From Sphaerisporangium sp. (GTDB lineage: Bacteria; Actinomycetota; Actinomycetes; Streptosporangiales; Streptosporangiaceae): a stretch of DNA of 64,000 bases. Location: assembly GCA_025964675.1 (NCBI GenBank), contig JAOPYI010000074.1:1-64000 (forward strand). Direction: 5' to 3'. A program made the position numbers and the translations under genes. Shown here in pieces: positions 1 to 8,853 of this stretch; position 1 is the stretch's first letter, and each line of letters starts with the position of its first letter. The notes beneath the pieces are model-generated. The model was not told the origin of the DNA, made no database searches, and worked only from the letters and a program-made list of their open reading frames with translations.

Positions 1-583
1 CGATCGTCACCTGCGCGATCACCAGCACATCACGCCCGGCCGCCTCGATCGCCCGCTTGGCCCCGATCACCGCCGCCTTGACCTGCAACAGGTCCTGACA
101 GGTCTCCACGATCAACGCGTCCGCGCCCCCCGCGATCAACCCCGCCGCGTTGTCGCGGTAGGAGTCGCGCAGCGTGGCGTACGGAAGGTGGCCGAGGGTG
201 GGCAGCTTGGTGCCCGGCCCCATCGAGCCGAGCACGAAACGCGGCTGCTCGGGCGTCGACCAGTGGTCGGCACGCTCGCGGGCCAGCCGCGCGCCGGCCT
301 CGGAGTACTCATAGATCTTCTCAGGTATGCCGTATTCGCCGAGGGCCGCGAAGTTGGCGCCGAAGGTGTTGGTCTCCACGCAGTCGACGCCCACCTCGAA
401 GTAGGCGTCGTGCACGGCCTGCACGATGTCGGGACGCGTGACGTTGAGCACCTCGGGGCAGCCCTCGTGGCCCTGCACGTCGTCGAGCGTGATGTCGTAG
501 GCCTGCAGCATGGTCCCCATGGCCCCATCCGCCACGATCACCCGATCGGCCAGGGCATGTCTGAAGGACGCTCTGCTGTTCAT
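1..583 (-). CDS. metH: Methionine synthase (cobalamin-dependent), N-terminal part
   Basis: Cobalamin-dependent methionine synthase transfers a methyl group from methyltetrahydrofolate to homocysteine. Only the first 194 codons lie in the window; the gene runs off the left edge. The visible part is the homocysteine-binding barrel, with the signature VADGAMGTML at residues 17-26 and VETNTFGANF near residues 72-82. The ATG at 583 is chosen because it starts the conserved block at the usual distance; a TTG at 590 opens another frame. It is divergent from the PAC2 gene, as I recall for Rv2124c/Rv2125 in M. tuberculosis. No cobalamin or SAH riboswitch could be recognised upstream (584-877). Identification is secure from sequence; the C-terminal cobalamin and activation domains cannot be checked. 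Confidence 0.93.
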   Translation of the reverse strand, partial: MNSRASFRHALADRVIVADGAMGTMLQAYDITLDDVQGHEGCPEVLNVTRPDIVQAVHDAYFEVGVDCVETNTFGANFAALGEYGIPEKIYEYSEAGARLARERADHWSTPEQPRFVLGSMGPGTKLPTLGHLPYATLRDSYRDNAAGLIAGGADALIVETCQDLLQVKAAVIGAKRAIEAAGRDVLVIAQVTI

Positions 584-877
584 GGGCCAAGCCTAGCGGG
601 AGGCGTCATGTGCCTGTTCGAAGGGCGATTGAACACCGCCTCCCATCGCTCACGGCGAAGCCGATGAATCACGCAAGCGGCGACGACTTCGTGTACCAGA
701 CGAATCCAGGTCGCAACCGGCGGCTCCGTGACCTCCTCTCACACCCGGCTATCCCCTCTCGGTGACACTGAACGCCCCTCAACGAATAGGCTTAGTTAGG
801 AACAAGGCCGCCGCCGGCGGCCCAGAGGGCGCTCCCGCGACGCGGACGGCCTCGGCCAGGCGAGGAGGAGGCGGCGC

Positions 878-1732
878 GTGATCGAGCTCGAAGGACTTCC
901 CGAGCTCGTCGACCCGGTGCTGATCGCCGCGTTCGAGGGCTGGAACGATGCGGGGGAGGCGTCGAGCGGCGCTCTGGCCCACCTTGAGTCGGAGTGGAAG
1001 GCCACCCCGCTCGTGGAGCTCGACCCCGAGGACTACTACGACTTCCAGGTGACCCGCCCGGTCGTCGAGCTGGGCGACGGCGTGACGCGTTCCATCGTGT
1101 GGCCGACCAGCCGCCTGCTCGTCGCACGGCCGCCGGGCAGCGAGCGCGATGTGGTCCTGCTGCGCGGCATCGAGCCCAACATGCGCTGGCGCACCTTCTG
1201 TTCCGAGATCGTCGGCATCTCCCTGGAGCTCGGCGTGGAGACCGCGGTGCTGCTCGGCGCCCTGCTCAACGACTCGCCCCACACCCGTCCGGTGCCGATC
1301 GTCGGCTCCGTGAGCGATCCGGGCCTCGCGCGCTCCCTCAACCTGGAGCTGACCCGCTACGAAGGCCCTACGGGGATCGTCGGGGTCCTGCAGCACTCCC
1401 TCGGCGCGGCCGGCACCAAGACCATCTCGCTGTGGGCCTCGGTGCCCCACTACGTCGCCCAGCCGCCCAACCCGAAGGCCACGCTGGCGCTGCTCCGCCG
1501 CATGGAGGACCTGCTCGACATCCCCATGCCCGTGGGCGAGCTGCCCGAGGAGGCGGAGGCGTGGGAGCACGGAGTGGACGAGCTCGCCGCCCAGGACTCC
1601 GAGGTGGCGGAGTACGTCCGCGAGCTCGAGGAGCGCAAGGACGCCGCCGAGCTGCCCGAGGCGAGCGGCGACGCGATCGCGGCCGAGTTCGAGCGCTACC
1701 TGCGGAGGCGCGACACCGACGGCGACGGCTGA
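878..1732 (+). CDS. PAC2 family protein
   Basis: A 284-residue protein of the PAC2 family, related to archaeal/eukaryotic proteasome-assembly chaperones; in actinobacteria the role is unproven. It opens with the typical ELPELVDPVLIAAFEGWNDAG-like segment, here with FEGWNDAG near residue 20, followed by alternating Rossmann-like strands such as VVLLRGIEPNMRW and TAVLLGALLNDSPHTRPVP. The C-terminal 60 residues are acidic and helical (ELPEEAEAW, EYVRELEERKD). The GTG start at 878 follows a strong Shine-Dalgarno GAGGAGGAG at 862-870. It stands alone, divergent from metH. PAC2 proteins are found in proteasome-bearing actinobacteria, but nothing in this window links it to the proteasome. Confidence 0.85.
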   Translation: MIELEGLPELVDPVLIAAFEGWNDAGEASSGALAHLESEWKATPLVELDPEDYYDFQVTRPVVELGDGVTRSIVWPTSRLLVARPPGSERDVVLLRGIEPNMRWRTFCSEIVGISLELGVETAVLLGALLNDSPHTRPVPIVGSVSDPGLARSLNLELTRYEGPTGIVGVLQHSLGAAGTKTISLWASVPHYVAQPPNPKATLALLRRMEDLLDIPMPVGELPEEAEAWEHGVDELAAQDSEVAEYVRELEERKDAAELPEASGDAIAAEFERYLRRRDTDGDG

Positions 1733-1996
1733 AAGGTCCGGTCGCCCGCCGGCGTCACTTCGGAGCGATCACCATAACGGTGCCGTGAAAACGCGAATCG
1801 CGTAGTTCTCGTTATTCGCCACGCGGCTTCTGTGTTTCGGGCAATAATTGGCCGCTCGCCGTTTCGCACCATTGCACCTGGGCGGCACCACACGCCGCAA
1901 CGATTCGATAACGGACAGAAAATACGACTCCGCGGACATCGTGTTTGACGCCCTCCGCGTGAACCCCCACATGTGACTGCGCACCTTGGGACCCCC

Positions 1997-2650
1997 ATGG
2001 CGACTCCATATCCCGATCCGCACAAGAGAGCACAGGAGACGCGGCGACGCGTTCTTGAAATGGCCGTTTTCATGAAACAGGTGGGCGGAGACTCGTCCGC
2101 GAACCCCGGCGGCGCACCCGCCCGTCCCGAGGAAGGCGCCGCCTATCCCCAGCTGCGCGGCGCGACCCCGGCCCAGGCCGTCGGGATGTTCCTCGCCCTT
2201 CTCCAGGACCGCCTGCCGGTCTGGCTGCACGGCCTCGACGACCTGATGCACATGGCCGGCAAGGGACGGGTGAACGACAACCTGCTCCCGGTGGCGCGGG
2301 CCGGCATCGACTACTACGCCGAGGTGCAGGCCGCGGCGATGCCCGCGTTCATCTCTCCCTCGATCACGGTGCGCTTCCGCGAGGCGCTACGCGAGACCGA
2401 CCTCGGCCCCTCCTCCGAGATCGCCCCTCTCGCGCGGTACATCGCGGCCGAGCGCGGGCTCGGGCGGGTGTCGCCGGACGTCACCCCCGAGGCGAGCGCC
2501 CGCCTCCTGCTCGCCGGGTGCTTCCGGCACGCCTACTACGAGATGTTCATCGGCGCGGGCTCCGGTCTGTCCCGCGACGACGGCGCGGTGGAGATCGTGC
2601 GGGAGCTGCGGCTGGAGGTCGTCACGCCCCGGACGCCGGCGCTGTCCTGA
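1997..2650 (+). CDS. TetR-like C-terminal ligand-domain protein lacking a recognisable HTH
   Basis: About 217 residues from ATG 1997 (225 from GTG 1973; neither start has a strong Shine-Dalgarno). Residues from about 55 on are helical and resemble the ligand-binding half of TetR regulators (PAQAVGMFLALLQDRLP, then ARYIAAERGLGR, then ARLLLAGCFRHAYYEMF). The front begins like a TetR protein (RAQETRRRVLEMA) but then passes directly to a Gly/Pro-rich linker where the DNA-binding helices should be, and no HTH could be found in the other frames of 1735-1996. It may be a regulator that lost its DNA-binding domain or a stand-alone ligand-binding protein. Its last 29 bases overlap the convergent chelatase gene. 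Family assignment is moderate; function unknown. Confidence 0.55.
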   Translation: MATPYPDPHKRAQETRRRVLEMAVFMKQVGGDSSANPGGAPARPEEGAAYPQLRGATPAQAVGMFLALLQDRLPVWLHGLDDLMHMAGKGRVNDNLLPVARAGIDYYAEVQAAAMPAFISPSITVRFREALRETDLGPSSEIAPLARYIAAERGLGRVSPDVTPEASARLLLAGCFRHAYYEMFIGAGSGLSRDDGAVEIVRELRLEVVTPRTPALS

Positions 2651-3446
2651 GCGCTCCCGCGGCATTCCCGCCGGGCCCGGCGGGCGGCTCGGGTCCGCCC
2701 TGGCCCACGGTGGCGGCGGCCTCGTCGAACCTTCGCCAGGCCAGGGTGGCGAGGTCGTCCTCGGCGCCGAGCGGGCGGCTCACCAGGTCGGCCCCGCTGG
2801 ACTCCAGCCGTTCCTGGAAGAACCCCGGAGCCAGCAGGTAGGACGCGAGGGCGACCCGGGGCGCCGGACCCGAGCGCAGCCTGTCCATGGCGGCGTCGAT
2901 CGACGGGCTGCCCGCCGAGGCGAACGCCGCGGTGACCGGGCGCGCCAGCCGTACCGACAGCAGCCGGGCTGCGGAGCGCACGTCGGCGAGGGCCGCGGGG
3001 TCGGAGGAGCCCGCGGCGCCGAGGATCACGGCGTCGGTGGAGCGCAGGCCCGCCGACACCAGCCGCCGGGTCAGCACGGAGGTGATCAGCGGGTGGGGGC
3101 CCAGCCGGGCTGCGACCAGCGCGTCCGGCCTCGCCCTCGTGACGACCGCCGGAAGGTCGATGTGGACGTGGTAGCCGCCCGCCAGAAGGAGCGGGACCAC
3201 GACGACCGGACCTGGCACGCCCGCGAGGACGCCGGCGAGCGAAGGCGAACTGATCTCCAGGTAGCCCAGCTCGACCCGGTGACCCGGCCGCGACCGGCGC
3301 ACCCGTTCCGCCAGCGCGGACAGCGTGGCCTCGCCCGCCACGCTGCGCGTGCCATGAGCGACCAGCACCAGCGTCCCGGCGGCCCCTGCCGATGGGGGCT
3401 TGCCTCTGGCACCGCTCCCCCGCAGGACGACCCCCCGGTTTCTCAC
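2622..3446 (-). CDS. cbiX: Sirohydrochlorin chelatase (CbiX family)
   Basis: A 274-residue CbiX-type chelatase, expected to insert Fe2+ (or Co2+) into sirohydrochlorin for siroheme or cobalamin. The N-terminal half shows LVLVAHGTRS with the metal-binding histidine, then VELGYLEISSPSL and VVVVPLLLAGGYHVHIDLP with the second histidine pair; the second half is a degenerate repeat of the fold (DAVILGAAGSSDP, VALASYLLAPGFFQERL). Length fits the two-domain actinobacterial form. GTG at 3446 is the likely start. It lies 40 bases after nnaR and downstream of nirBD, so the simplest role is supplying siroheme to the nitrite reductase. Which metal it uses cannot be read from sequence. Confidence 0.85.
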   Translation of the reverse strand: MRNRGVVLRGSGARGKPPSAGAAGTLVLVAHGTRSVAGEATLSALAERVRRSRPGHRVELGYLEISSPSLAGVLAGVPGPVVVVPLLLAGGYHVHIDLPAVVTRARPDALVAARLGPHPLITSVLTRRLVSAGLRSTDAVILGAAGSSDPAALADVRSAARLLSVRLARPVTAAFASAGSPSIDAAMDRLRSGPAPRVALASYLLAPGFFQERLESSGADLVSRPLGAEDDLATLAWRRFDEAAATVGQGGPEPPAGPGGNAAGALRTAPASGA

Positions 3447-3486
3447 GTGACATTCCCCCGGTCGCGCGCCTCGGCGTCCGGTGGCG

Positions 3487-4656
3487 TCATCTGGTGTCCA
3501 TCCTGTCGCAGGCCAGCCGGTAGCCGCGCTTCACGACGGTCTCCACGATGCCGGAGGGGCCGAGGGCGCGCCGGAGCCGGGTGACCGCCATCTCGACCGC
3601 GTGCTCGGCGGAGTCCCTCGACGGGCCGCCGGGCAGCACCACGCGCAGCTCCGAGCGGGGCACCACGTGACCGGGACGCTCGGCGAGGCGCTTGAGCACC
3701 GCCATCGGTGCGGGCGGGAGCGGCTTGAGATCTCCGTCGACGGCGACCGCGTGCCCTCGGATCTCCAGCTCGTGGGCGCCCGCGCTGACCCGGGTGACAC
3801 TGTGCTCCGGGAGGTGCCGGGCGAGGGTGCGGGCCAGCGCGCCGAGGCGGGAGCGCTCCGGCTGGATCACGGGCACGCCCTTGGCCAGCAGCGGCGCCGC
3901 CGTCACCGGGCCGACGCAAGCCGCCACCACCGGGCCCTTGAAGGCCGCGACCAGCGAGTCCTCCAGGTTTTCCGCCCTGGCCGCGTTGAGCATCGCGAGC
4001 ACGGCCGGGGCGCTGGTGAAGGCCACGGCGTCCACCGACCCGGAGATGGCCTGCGTGATCAGGCGGCGCAGCGGCGAGGTGTCGCGGTACGGCAGCCAGC
4101 GGTAGACCGGCACCTCGATCACCGTGGCGCCCGCCGCGCGCAGGGCCGCCACGAACCCGGTGAGCGGCTCGCCGTGCAGTTGCACCACGATGCGGCGCCC
4201 GCGCAGGTCCTGGGCGAGGAGATACTGCTTGATCTCGTCGCAGGACTCCGTCAGCGGAGTCCAGTGGTCGTTCAGCCCGGCGGCGCGCACCGCGCCACGG
4301 GCCTTCGGCCCCCGGGGCAGGAGCCGTGCCGCCGCCAGGTGGTCGGCCAGGTCGGCGGAGAGCCCCCAGCCCTCGGCGGCGGCCACCCACCCGCGAAATC
4401 CCACGCCCGTGGTGACCACCACGTCGTGGACCGGTCCGTCCAGGCACTCGCGGGTGGCGGCCAGCAGGTCTGAGTCCTCGGCGAGCGGGACCAGCCGGAT
4501 CGCCGGGGCCTGTACGACCCGCCCGCCCCGCCGCTCCAGGAGGGCCGCGAACTCCTCTCGCCGGCGGGTCGCGGTCACCCCGATGGTGAACCCGGCGAGT
4601 GCGTCCGGCGCCGTCTCGGGGGTGGTCAGGGGATTGTCCAGAAGCGCAGCTGTCAT
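3487..4656 (-). CDS. nnaR: HemD-like domain fused to OmpR-type winged helix; NnaR-type nitrate regulator
   Basis: A 389-residue two-domain protein. Residues about 20-275 form a uroporphyrinogen-III-synthase-like domain (FTIGVTATRRREEFAALLE, VVTTGVGFRGW, IVVQLHGEPL, AVAFTSAPAVLAML). Residues about 285-385 are an OmpR/PhoB-type winged helix (LPPAPMAVLKRLAERPG, EHAVEMAVTRLRRAL, VKRGYRLACD). Proteins of this build are known as NnaR in Streptomyces and Mycobacterium smegmatis, where they activate nitrate/nitrite assimilation genes; M. tuberculosis Rv0260c is similar. Its ATG overlaps the nirD stop (ATGA at 4653-4656), so it is co-translated with the nitrite reductase. I infer a regulator; residual synthase activity cannot be excluded. 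Confidence 0.85.
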   Translation of the reverse strand: MTAALLDNPLTTPETAPDALAGFTIGVTATRRREEFAALLERRGGRVVQAPAIRLVPLAEDSDLLAATRECLDGPVHDVVVTTGVGFRGWVAAAEGWGLSADLADHLAAARLLPRGPKARGAVRAAGLNDHWTPLTESCDEIKQYLLAQDLRGRRIVVQLHGEPLTGFVAALRAAGATVIEVPVYRWLPYRDTSPLRRLITQAISGSVDAVAFTSAPAVLAMLNAARAENLEDSLVAAFKGPVVAACVGPVTAAPLLAKGVPVIQPERSRLGALARTLARHLPEHSVTRVSAGAHELEIRGHAVAVDGDLKPLPPAPMAVLKRLAERPGHVVPRSELRVVLPGGPSRDSAEHAVEMAVTRLRRALGPSGIVETVVKRGYRLACDRMDTR

Positions 4657-5021
4657 TCCACGCTCACCTCCACGGTGCCGTTGGTGACACGAATTGGATA
4701 TGTCGGTACTGCTGTCGCCGGATCGTCCAGGCAGACGCCGGTGACCAGGGAGAAGACCTGCTTGTGCATGGGCGTGGCGACCACAGGCTCGTCGCCCCGG
4801 GTGCCGGTGATGCCGCGGGAGATCACGTACGCGCCGCTGAACGGGTCACGGTTCCCGACGGCGAACAGGCGTCCGTCGAAGGCCCGGAACAGCGCGACCT
4901 GGCGGCCCCGGACCAGCGCGGCGGCTCCGCGCTCGGGGATCAGGTCGTCGTAGGGACAGATGGGGACCCACTTCTCCCCGGCGTTCCCCGGTGTCACCTG
5001 AGCCTTCTGGACGGTGGTCAT
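4653..5021 (-). CDS. nirD: Nitrite reductase small subunit
   Basis: A 122-residue NirD, the small subunit of cytoplasmic NADH-dependent nitrite reductase. It has the Rieske-like fold of the family (WVPICPYDDLIPERGAAAL, VALFRAFDGRLFAVGNRDPF, ATPMHKQVFSLVTGVCLDD) but no cysteine/histidine cluster ligands, as is normal for NirD. The ATG at 5021 overlaps the nirB stop by four bases (ATGA), and its own stop overlaps the nnaR start in the same way. Length and conserved segments fit the family fully. Confidence 0.93.
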   Translation of the reverse strand: MTTVQKAQVTPGNAGEKWVPICPYDDLIPERGAAALVRGRQVALFRAFDGRLFAVGNRDPFSGAYVISRGITGTRGDEPVVATPMHKQVFSLVTGVCLDDPATAVPTYPIRVTNGTVEVSVE

Positions 5022-7456
5022 CGGCGTGTCACCTCCATGAGTACGGGCTTGATCTGGTCGCGCTCGGTCTCGAAGACGATGGAGGGGTCGGGGGTGCCGG
5101 GCGCGTTGACGAAGCTGACGAACCGGCGCAGCTTCTCGGGGTCCTCGACGGTGGCGCGCCACTCGTCGAAGTAGCCGCCGACGTGCCGCTCCATCCCCGC
5201 GTCCAGGTCGGCGCAGATCCCGAGCGAGTCGCCGACGATCACGTCGCGGAGGTAGTCGAGGCCGATGTCCTGGACCCAGGCGGCCGTGCGCTGGAGCCGG
5301 TCGGCCGTACGGATGTAGAACATCAGGAAGCGGTCTACCGCGCGGATCAGTTCGTCGTCGGACAGGTCGCTCGCCAGCAGGTCGGCGTGACGCGGTCTGA
5401 AGCCGCCGTTGCCCCCGACGTAAAGGTTCCAGCCGTTCTCGGTCGCGATGAGGCCGAAGTCCTTGCTCCGGGCCTCGGCGCACTCGCGGGCGCAGCCGGA
5501 GACGGCGGCCTTGATCTTGTGCGGCGAGCGCAGCCCCCGGTAGCGGAGCTCCAGGGCGATGGCCATGCCGACCGCGTCCTGGACGCCGTACCTGCACCAG
5601 GTGGACCCCACACAGGACTTCACCGTGCGCAGCGCCTTGCCGTACGCGTGCCCGGACTCGAAGCCCGCGTCGACCAGCCGCTTCCAGATCTTGGGGAGCT
5701 CCTCGACCCGGGCCCCGAACAGGTCGATCCGCTGGCCGCCGGTGATCTTGGTGTAGAGGCCGAAGTCGCGGGCCACCTCCCCGATCACGATGAGCTTCTC
5801 CGGGGTGATCTCCCCGCCGGGGATGCGCGGCACCACCGAATACGTGCCGTTCTTCTGGATGTTGGCGAGGAAGTGGTCGTTGGTGTCCTGCAGCGCCGCG
5901 CGCTCGCCCTCGAGGACGTGGCCGCCGTTCAGCGACGCCAGGATCGAGGCCACGACAGGCTTGCAGACGTCGCAGCCGCGCCCCCTGCCATGCTCGCCGA
6001 CGAGCCGTGAGAACGTCGTGATCCCGCGCACGCGGACGATGTCGAACAACTCGGCCCTGCTGTGGTCGAAGTGCTCGCACGGCGCCTTGCCCGGCGCGAC
6101 CCCCTCGGAGGCGAGGATCGAGACCAGGGCCGGCACGCAGCTCCCGCAGCTCGTCCCCGCCCGGGTGCACTTCTTGACCCCCGCCACGTCGGTCAGCCCA
6201 AGCTCGGCGATGGCGGCACTGATCCGGCCCTTGGTGACGTTGTTGCAGGAGCAGACCTGCGCGTCGTCGGGGAAGTCCGCCCCCGCGACAGCCGCCGACC
6301 CCGTCCCGGCGAACAACAGCTCACTCGGCTGGGCGGTGAGCTCCCTGCCGACCAGCGGGCGCAGCAGGCTGTACGGAGTGGCGTCGCCGACGCAGATGCC
6401 GCCGAGCAGGGTGCGGGCGTCGTCGCTGATGAACAGCTTCTTGTAGACGCCGCCCACCGGGTCCATGTACGTCACGTCGAGCGCGCCGGAGAGCTGCCCG
6501 AAGCTGGCGACGTCCACGCCGAGCAGCTTGAGCTTCGCCGACAGGTCCGCGCCCGTGAACTGCGCCGAGCCGCCGAGCATGCGGTCGGCGGCCACCTCCG
6601 CCATGGTGAAGCAGGGGCCCACCAGGCCGTAGACCATGCCTCCCACCAAGGCGCACTCCCCCACGGCGTAGATCGCGGGGTCGGCGGTGCGCATCCCCTC
6701 GTCGACGACGACGCCTCCCCGCTCGCCCACCGGGAGACCGGCGCGGCGGGCCAGCTCGTCACGCGGCCGGACCCCGGCGGAGAAGACCACGACCCCCGCG
6801 TCGATGACCGTGCCGTCGGCGAGGATCACCCGGTCGTCCTCGATCCGGTCGAGCCCCGTCCCGGTGTGCACGACGAGGCCCAGCCTTTCGACATGTCCCC
6901 TGAGCACCGCCCCGCCGCCCTCGTCGACCTGCCGGGGCATCAGCCAGCCGCCCATCTCGACGACGTGCGTCGACAGGCCGAGTCCCCGGAGCGCGTCGGC
7001 CGCCTCCAGCCCGAGCAGCCCGCCTCCGACGACCACCCCTGAGGTCGCGTGCGCGGACGCCTCGCGGATGGCGTCCAGGTCCTCGATCGTGCGGTAGACG
7101 AAGGCCCTTCCGGCTCCGGGCACCGGCGGCACGAACGGCGCGGATCCCGTGGCGAGGACCAGGACGTCGTACGGCTCGTCGTGGCCGGCCTCCGTGGTGA
7201 CCGTGCGGCGGGCGCGGTCGATCGAGGCGACCCTGTCGCCCAGCCTGACCGCCACCGGCCCGGACGGGGCCGGGTAGGCCAGCGCCTCGCCGCCCGTGCC
7301 GGGCGGCCCGGACAGGTAGGAGGTCAGCGCCACGCGGTCGTAGGCGGCCCTCGGCTCCTCCCCGAGAACCGTGATCGTGCCGTCGAACCCCCTGTCCGCG
7401 AGGGTCTCGACGAGCCGGTGAGCCGCGGGGCCGTACCCCGCCACCACGATCCTCAC
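5018..7456 (-). CDS. nirB: Siroheme nitrite reductase large subunit
   Basis: An 812-residue NirB that reduces nitrite to ammonium with NAD(P)H. Domain order: FAD/NAD(P)-binding pyridine nucleotide oxidoreductase (residues 1-400, RIVVAGYGPAAHRLVE, VVVGGGLLGLEAA), a BFD-like [2Fe-2S] domain (CSCNNVTKG, CTRAGTSCGSC near 410-460), and a C-terminal sulfite/nitrite reductase half. The siroheme-[4Fe-4S] ligands are visible as a CX5C (SCVGSTWCRYG) and a CX3C (GCARECAEA). The GTG at 7456 is preceded by AGGAGGAGG and overlaps the previous stop (GTGA), deciding against the longer reading from 7525. The siroheme needed would come from the neighbouring chelatase. Confidence 0.95.
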   Translation of the reverse strand: MRIVVAGYGPAAHRLVETLADRGFDGTITVLGEEPRAAYDRVALTSYLSGPPGTGGEALAYPAPSGPVAVRLGDRVASIDRARRTVTTEAGHDEPYDVLVLATGSAPFVPPVPGAGRAFVYRTIEDLDAIREASAHATSGVVVGGGLLGLEAADALRGLGLSTHVVEMGGWLMPRQVDEGGGAVLRGHVERLGLVVHTGTGLDRIEDDRVILADGTVIDAGVVVFSAGVRPRDELARRAGLPVGERGGVVVDEGMRTADPAIYAVGECALVGGMVYGLVGPCFTMAEVAADRMLGGSAQFTGADLSAKLKLLGVDVASFGQLSGALDVTYMDPVGGVYKKLFISDDARTLLGGICVGDATPYSLLRPLVGRELTAQPSELLFAGTGSAAVAGADFPDDAQVCSCNNVTKGRISAAIAELGLTDVAGVKKCTRAGTSCGSCVPALVSILASEGVAPGKAPCEHFDHSRAELFDIVRVRGITTFSRLVGEHGRGRGCDVCKPVVASILASLNGGHVLEGERAALQDTNDHFLANIQKNGTYSVVPRIPGGEITPEKLIVIGEVARDFGLYTKITGGQRIDLFGARVEELPKIWKRLVDAGFESGHAYGKALRTVKSCVGSTWCRYGVQDAVGMAIALELRYRGLRSPHKIKAAVSGCARECAEARSKDFGLIATENGWNLYVGGNGGFRPRHADLLASDLSDDELIRAVDRFLMFYIRTADRLQRTAAWVQDIGLDYLRDVIVGDSLGICADLDAGMERHVGGYFDEWRATVEDPEKLRRFVSFVNAPGTPDPSIVFETERDQIKPVLMEVTRR

Positions 7457-8853
7457 GCGCGAACCTCCTCCTGCTCCGACAGCCAGCCGATGAGCCCCTC
7501 CACCGCGGAGCGGCAGCTCCCGCATCCGGTCGTGGCCCTGGTGGCGGCCGCGACGGCCGCGGTGTCACGGGCGCCCGCCTCCCAGCAGGCGCGGATCCTC
7601 CCCTTGGTGACGTTGTTGCACTCGCACACCCGCGCCGAGTCCGGCATGCGGACCGGGCTGTCGGCGAGCATGGCGCCGTCGAAGCCGGGGAACAGCAGCC
7701 CGGCCGGGTCGCCGGGCAGCGGCCCGCCACGGTCGTAGAGCTGGGTGAGCGTTCCGACCGTGGGGGCCTCGCCGAGCAGGATCGCGCCCACCAGGCGGTC
7801 GTTCCTGATGATGAGCTTGCGGTAGATGCCCCTGGCCCGGTGGGTGAAGCGGACGACCTCGACGGCGGCCGCCGAGTCGTCGGTGAGCTGGGTCTCCCCC
7901 ATCGCCGCCAGCTCGACGCTCCTGGCCTTCAGGCGGGTGACCAGGCGCGAGCCGCGGTACCTCGCGGCCTTGTCGGCCCCGGTGATCAGGTCGGCCACCA
8001 CGGCGGCCTGCTCCCAGGCCGGCGCCACCAGGCCGTACACCGTGCCGTCGTGCTGCGCGCACTCCCCGATGGCGTAGATCGCCGGGTCGCGGGTGCGCAG
8101 CCGGTCGTCCACGACGACGCCGTGGCCCACCTCCAGTCCGGCGTCCCTGGCCAGGCCGACCACCGGGCGTACCCCGCAGGCGAGGACCACCAGCTCCAAG
8201 GCGAGCACCTCGCCCGTGGCCAGTTCGACGCCGTGGGAGTGGATCGCCGCGACCTGGACACCGGTCCTGACGGACACCCCGAGGCCGGCCAGTGCCTCGC
8301 CGAGCACCAGCCCGGCCTCGGCGTCCAGCTGGCGTTCCATCAGGTGCCCGCCGAGGTGCAGCAGGGTCACCGGCATGCCGCGCCCCGCGAGGCCCCGGGC
8401 CGCCTCGACGCCCAGCAGGCCGCCGCCGATCACCACAGCGCCGGTCGCCGTCGCCGCCGCGCCGAGGATCCGGTCGCAGTCGTCCATGGTGCGGAACGTG
8501 ATGGCCCGGGTGGCGCCGGGGATCGGCGGCACCACCGGCTCGCTTCCCGTGGCCAGCACGAGGACGTCGTACGGCTCGCGCCCGCCGTCGGCGGTGCGGA
8601 TCGTGCGGGAGTCGCGGTCGATTGCGGTGACCGTGACGCCGAGGCGGGCGGTGACGCCTTCTCCGGTCTGCGAGGGAAGGCGGACCTGCTCGGGGGTCGC
8701 GGTGCCGGCGAGCACGTTGGACAGCAGCACCCGGTTGTACGGCCTGCGGGTCTCGGCGCCGAACACCGTGACCTGGATGTCCTTGTCGCGTGCCCGTACC
8801 TCGCTGGCCAGCCGGGTGCCGGCCATGCCGTTGCCGACGACGACGAGCCTCAC
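7453..8853 (-). CDS. NasB-like FAD/[2Fe-2S] electron-transfer oxidoreductase
   Basis: A 466-residue pyridine nucleotide-disulfide oxidoreductase with a C-terminal BFD-like [2Fe-2S] domain. The FAD motif LVVVGNGMAGTRLASEV is at the very N-terminus and the NAD motif VVIGGGLLGVEAARGL near residue 145. The cluster ligands are CECNNVTKG and TTGCGSC near the C-terminus. It resembles the front third of NirB but lacks the siroheme half. Sandwiched by GTGA overlaps between nasA and nirB, it most likely passes electrons from NAD(P)H to the nitrate reductase, as NasB does in other bacteria. The GTG at 8853 is fixed by the conserved N-terminal FAD motif; the open frame continuing to 10176 is antisense-free overlap with nasA and not real protein. 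Confidence 0.82.
   Translation of the reverse strand: MRLVVVGNGMAGTRLASEVRARDKDIQVTVFGAETRRPYNRVLLSNVLAGTATPEQVRLPSQTGEGVTARLGVTVTAIDRDSRTIRTADGGREPYDVLVLATGSEPVVPPIPGATRAITFRTMDDCDRILGAAATATGAVVIGGGLLGVEAARGLAGRGMPVTLLHLGGHLMERQLDAEAGLVLGEALAGLGVSVRTGVQVAAIHSHGVELATGEVLALELVVLACGVRPVVGLARDAGLEVGHGVVVDDRLRTRDPAIYAIGECAQHDGTVYGLVAPAWEQAAVVADLITGADKAARYRGSRLVTRLKARSVELAAMGETQLTDDSAAAVEVVRFTHRARGIYRKLIIRNDRLVGAILLGEAPTVGTLTQLYDRGGPLPGDPAGLLFPGFDGAMLADSPVRMPDSARVCECNNVTKGRIRACWEAGARDTAAVAAATRATTGCGSCRSAVEGLIGWLSEQEEVRA

Noticed and set aside
584-877. Possible cobalamin or SAH riboswitch before metH
   Set aside because: No B12-box-like or SAH-like core could be recognised on either strand.
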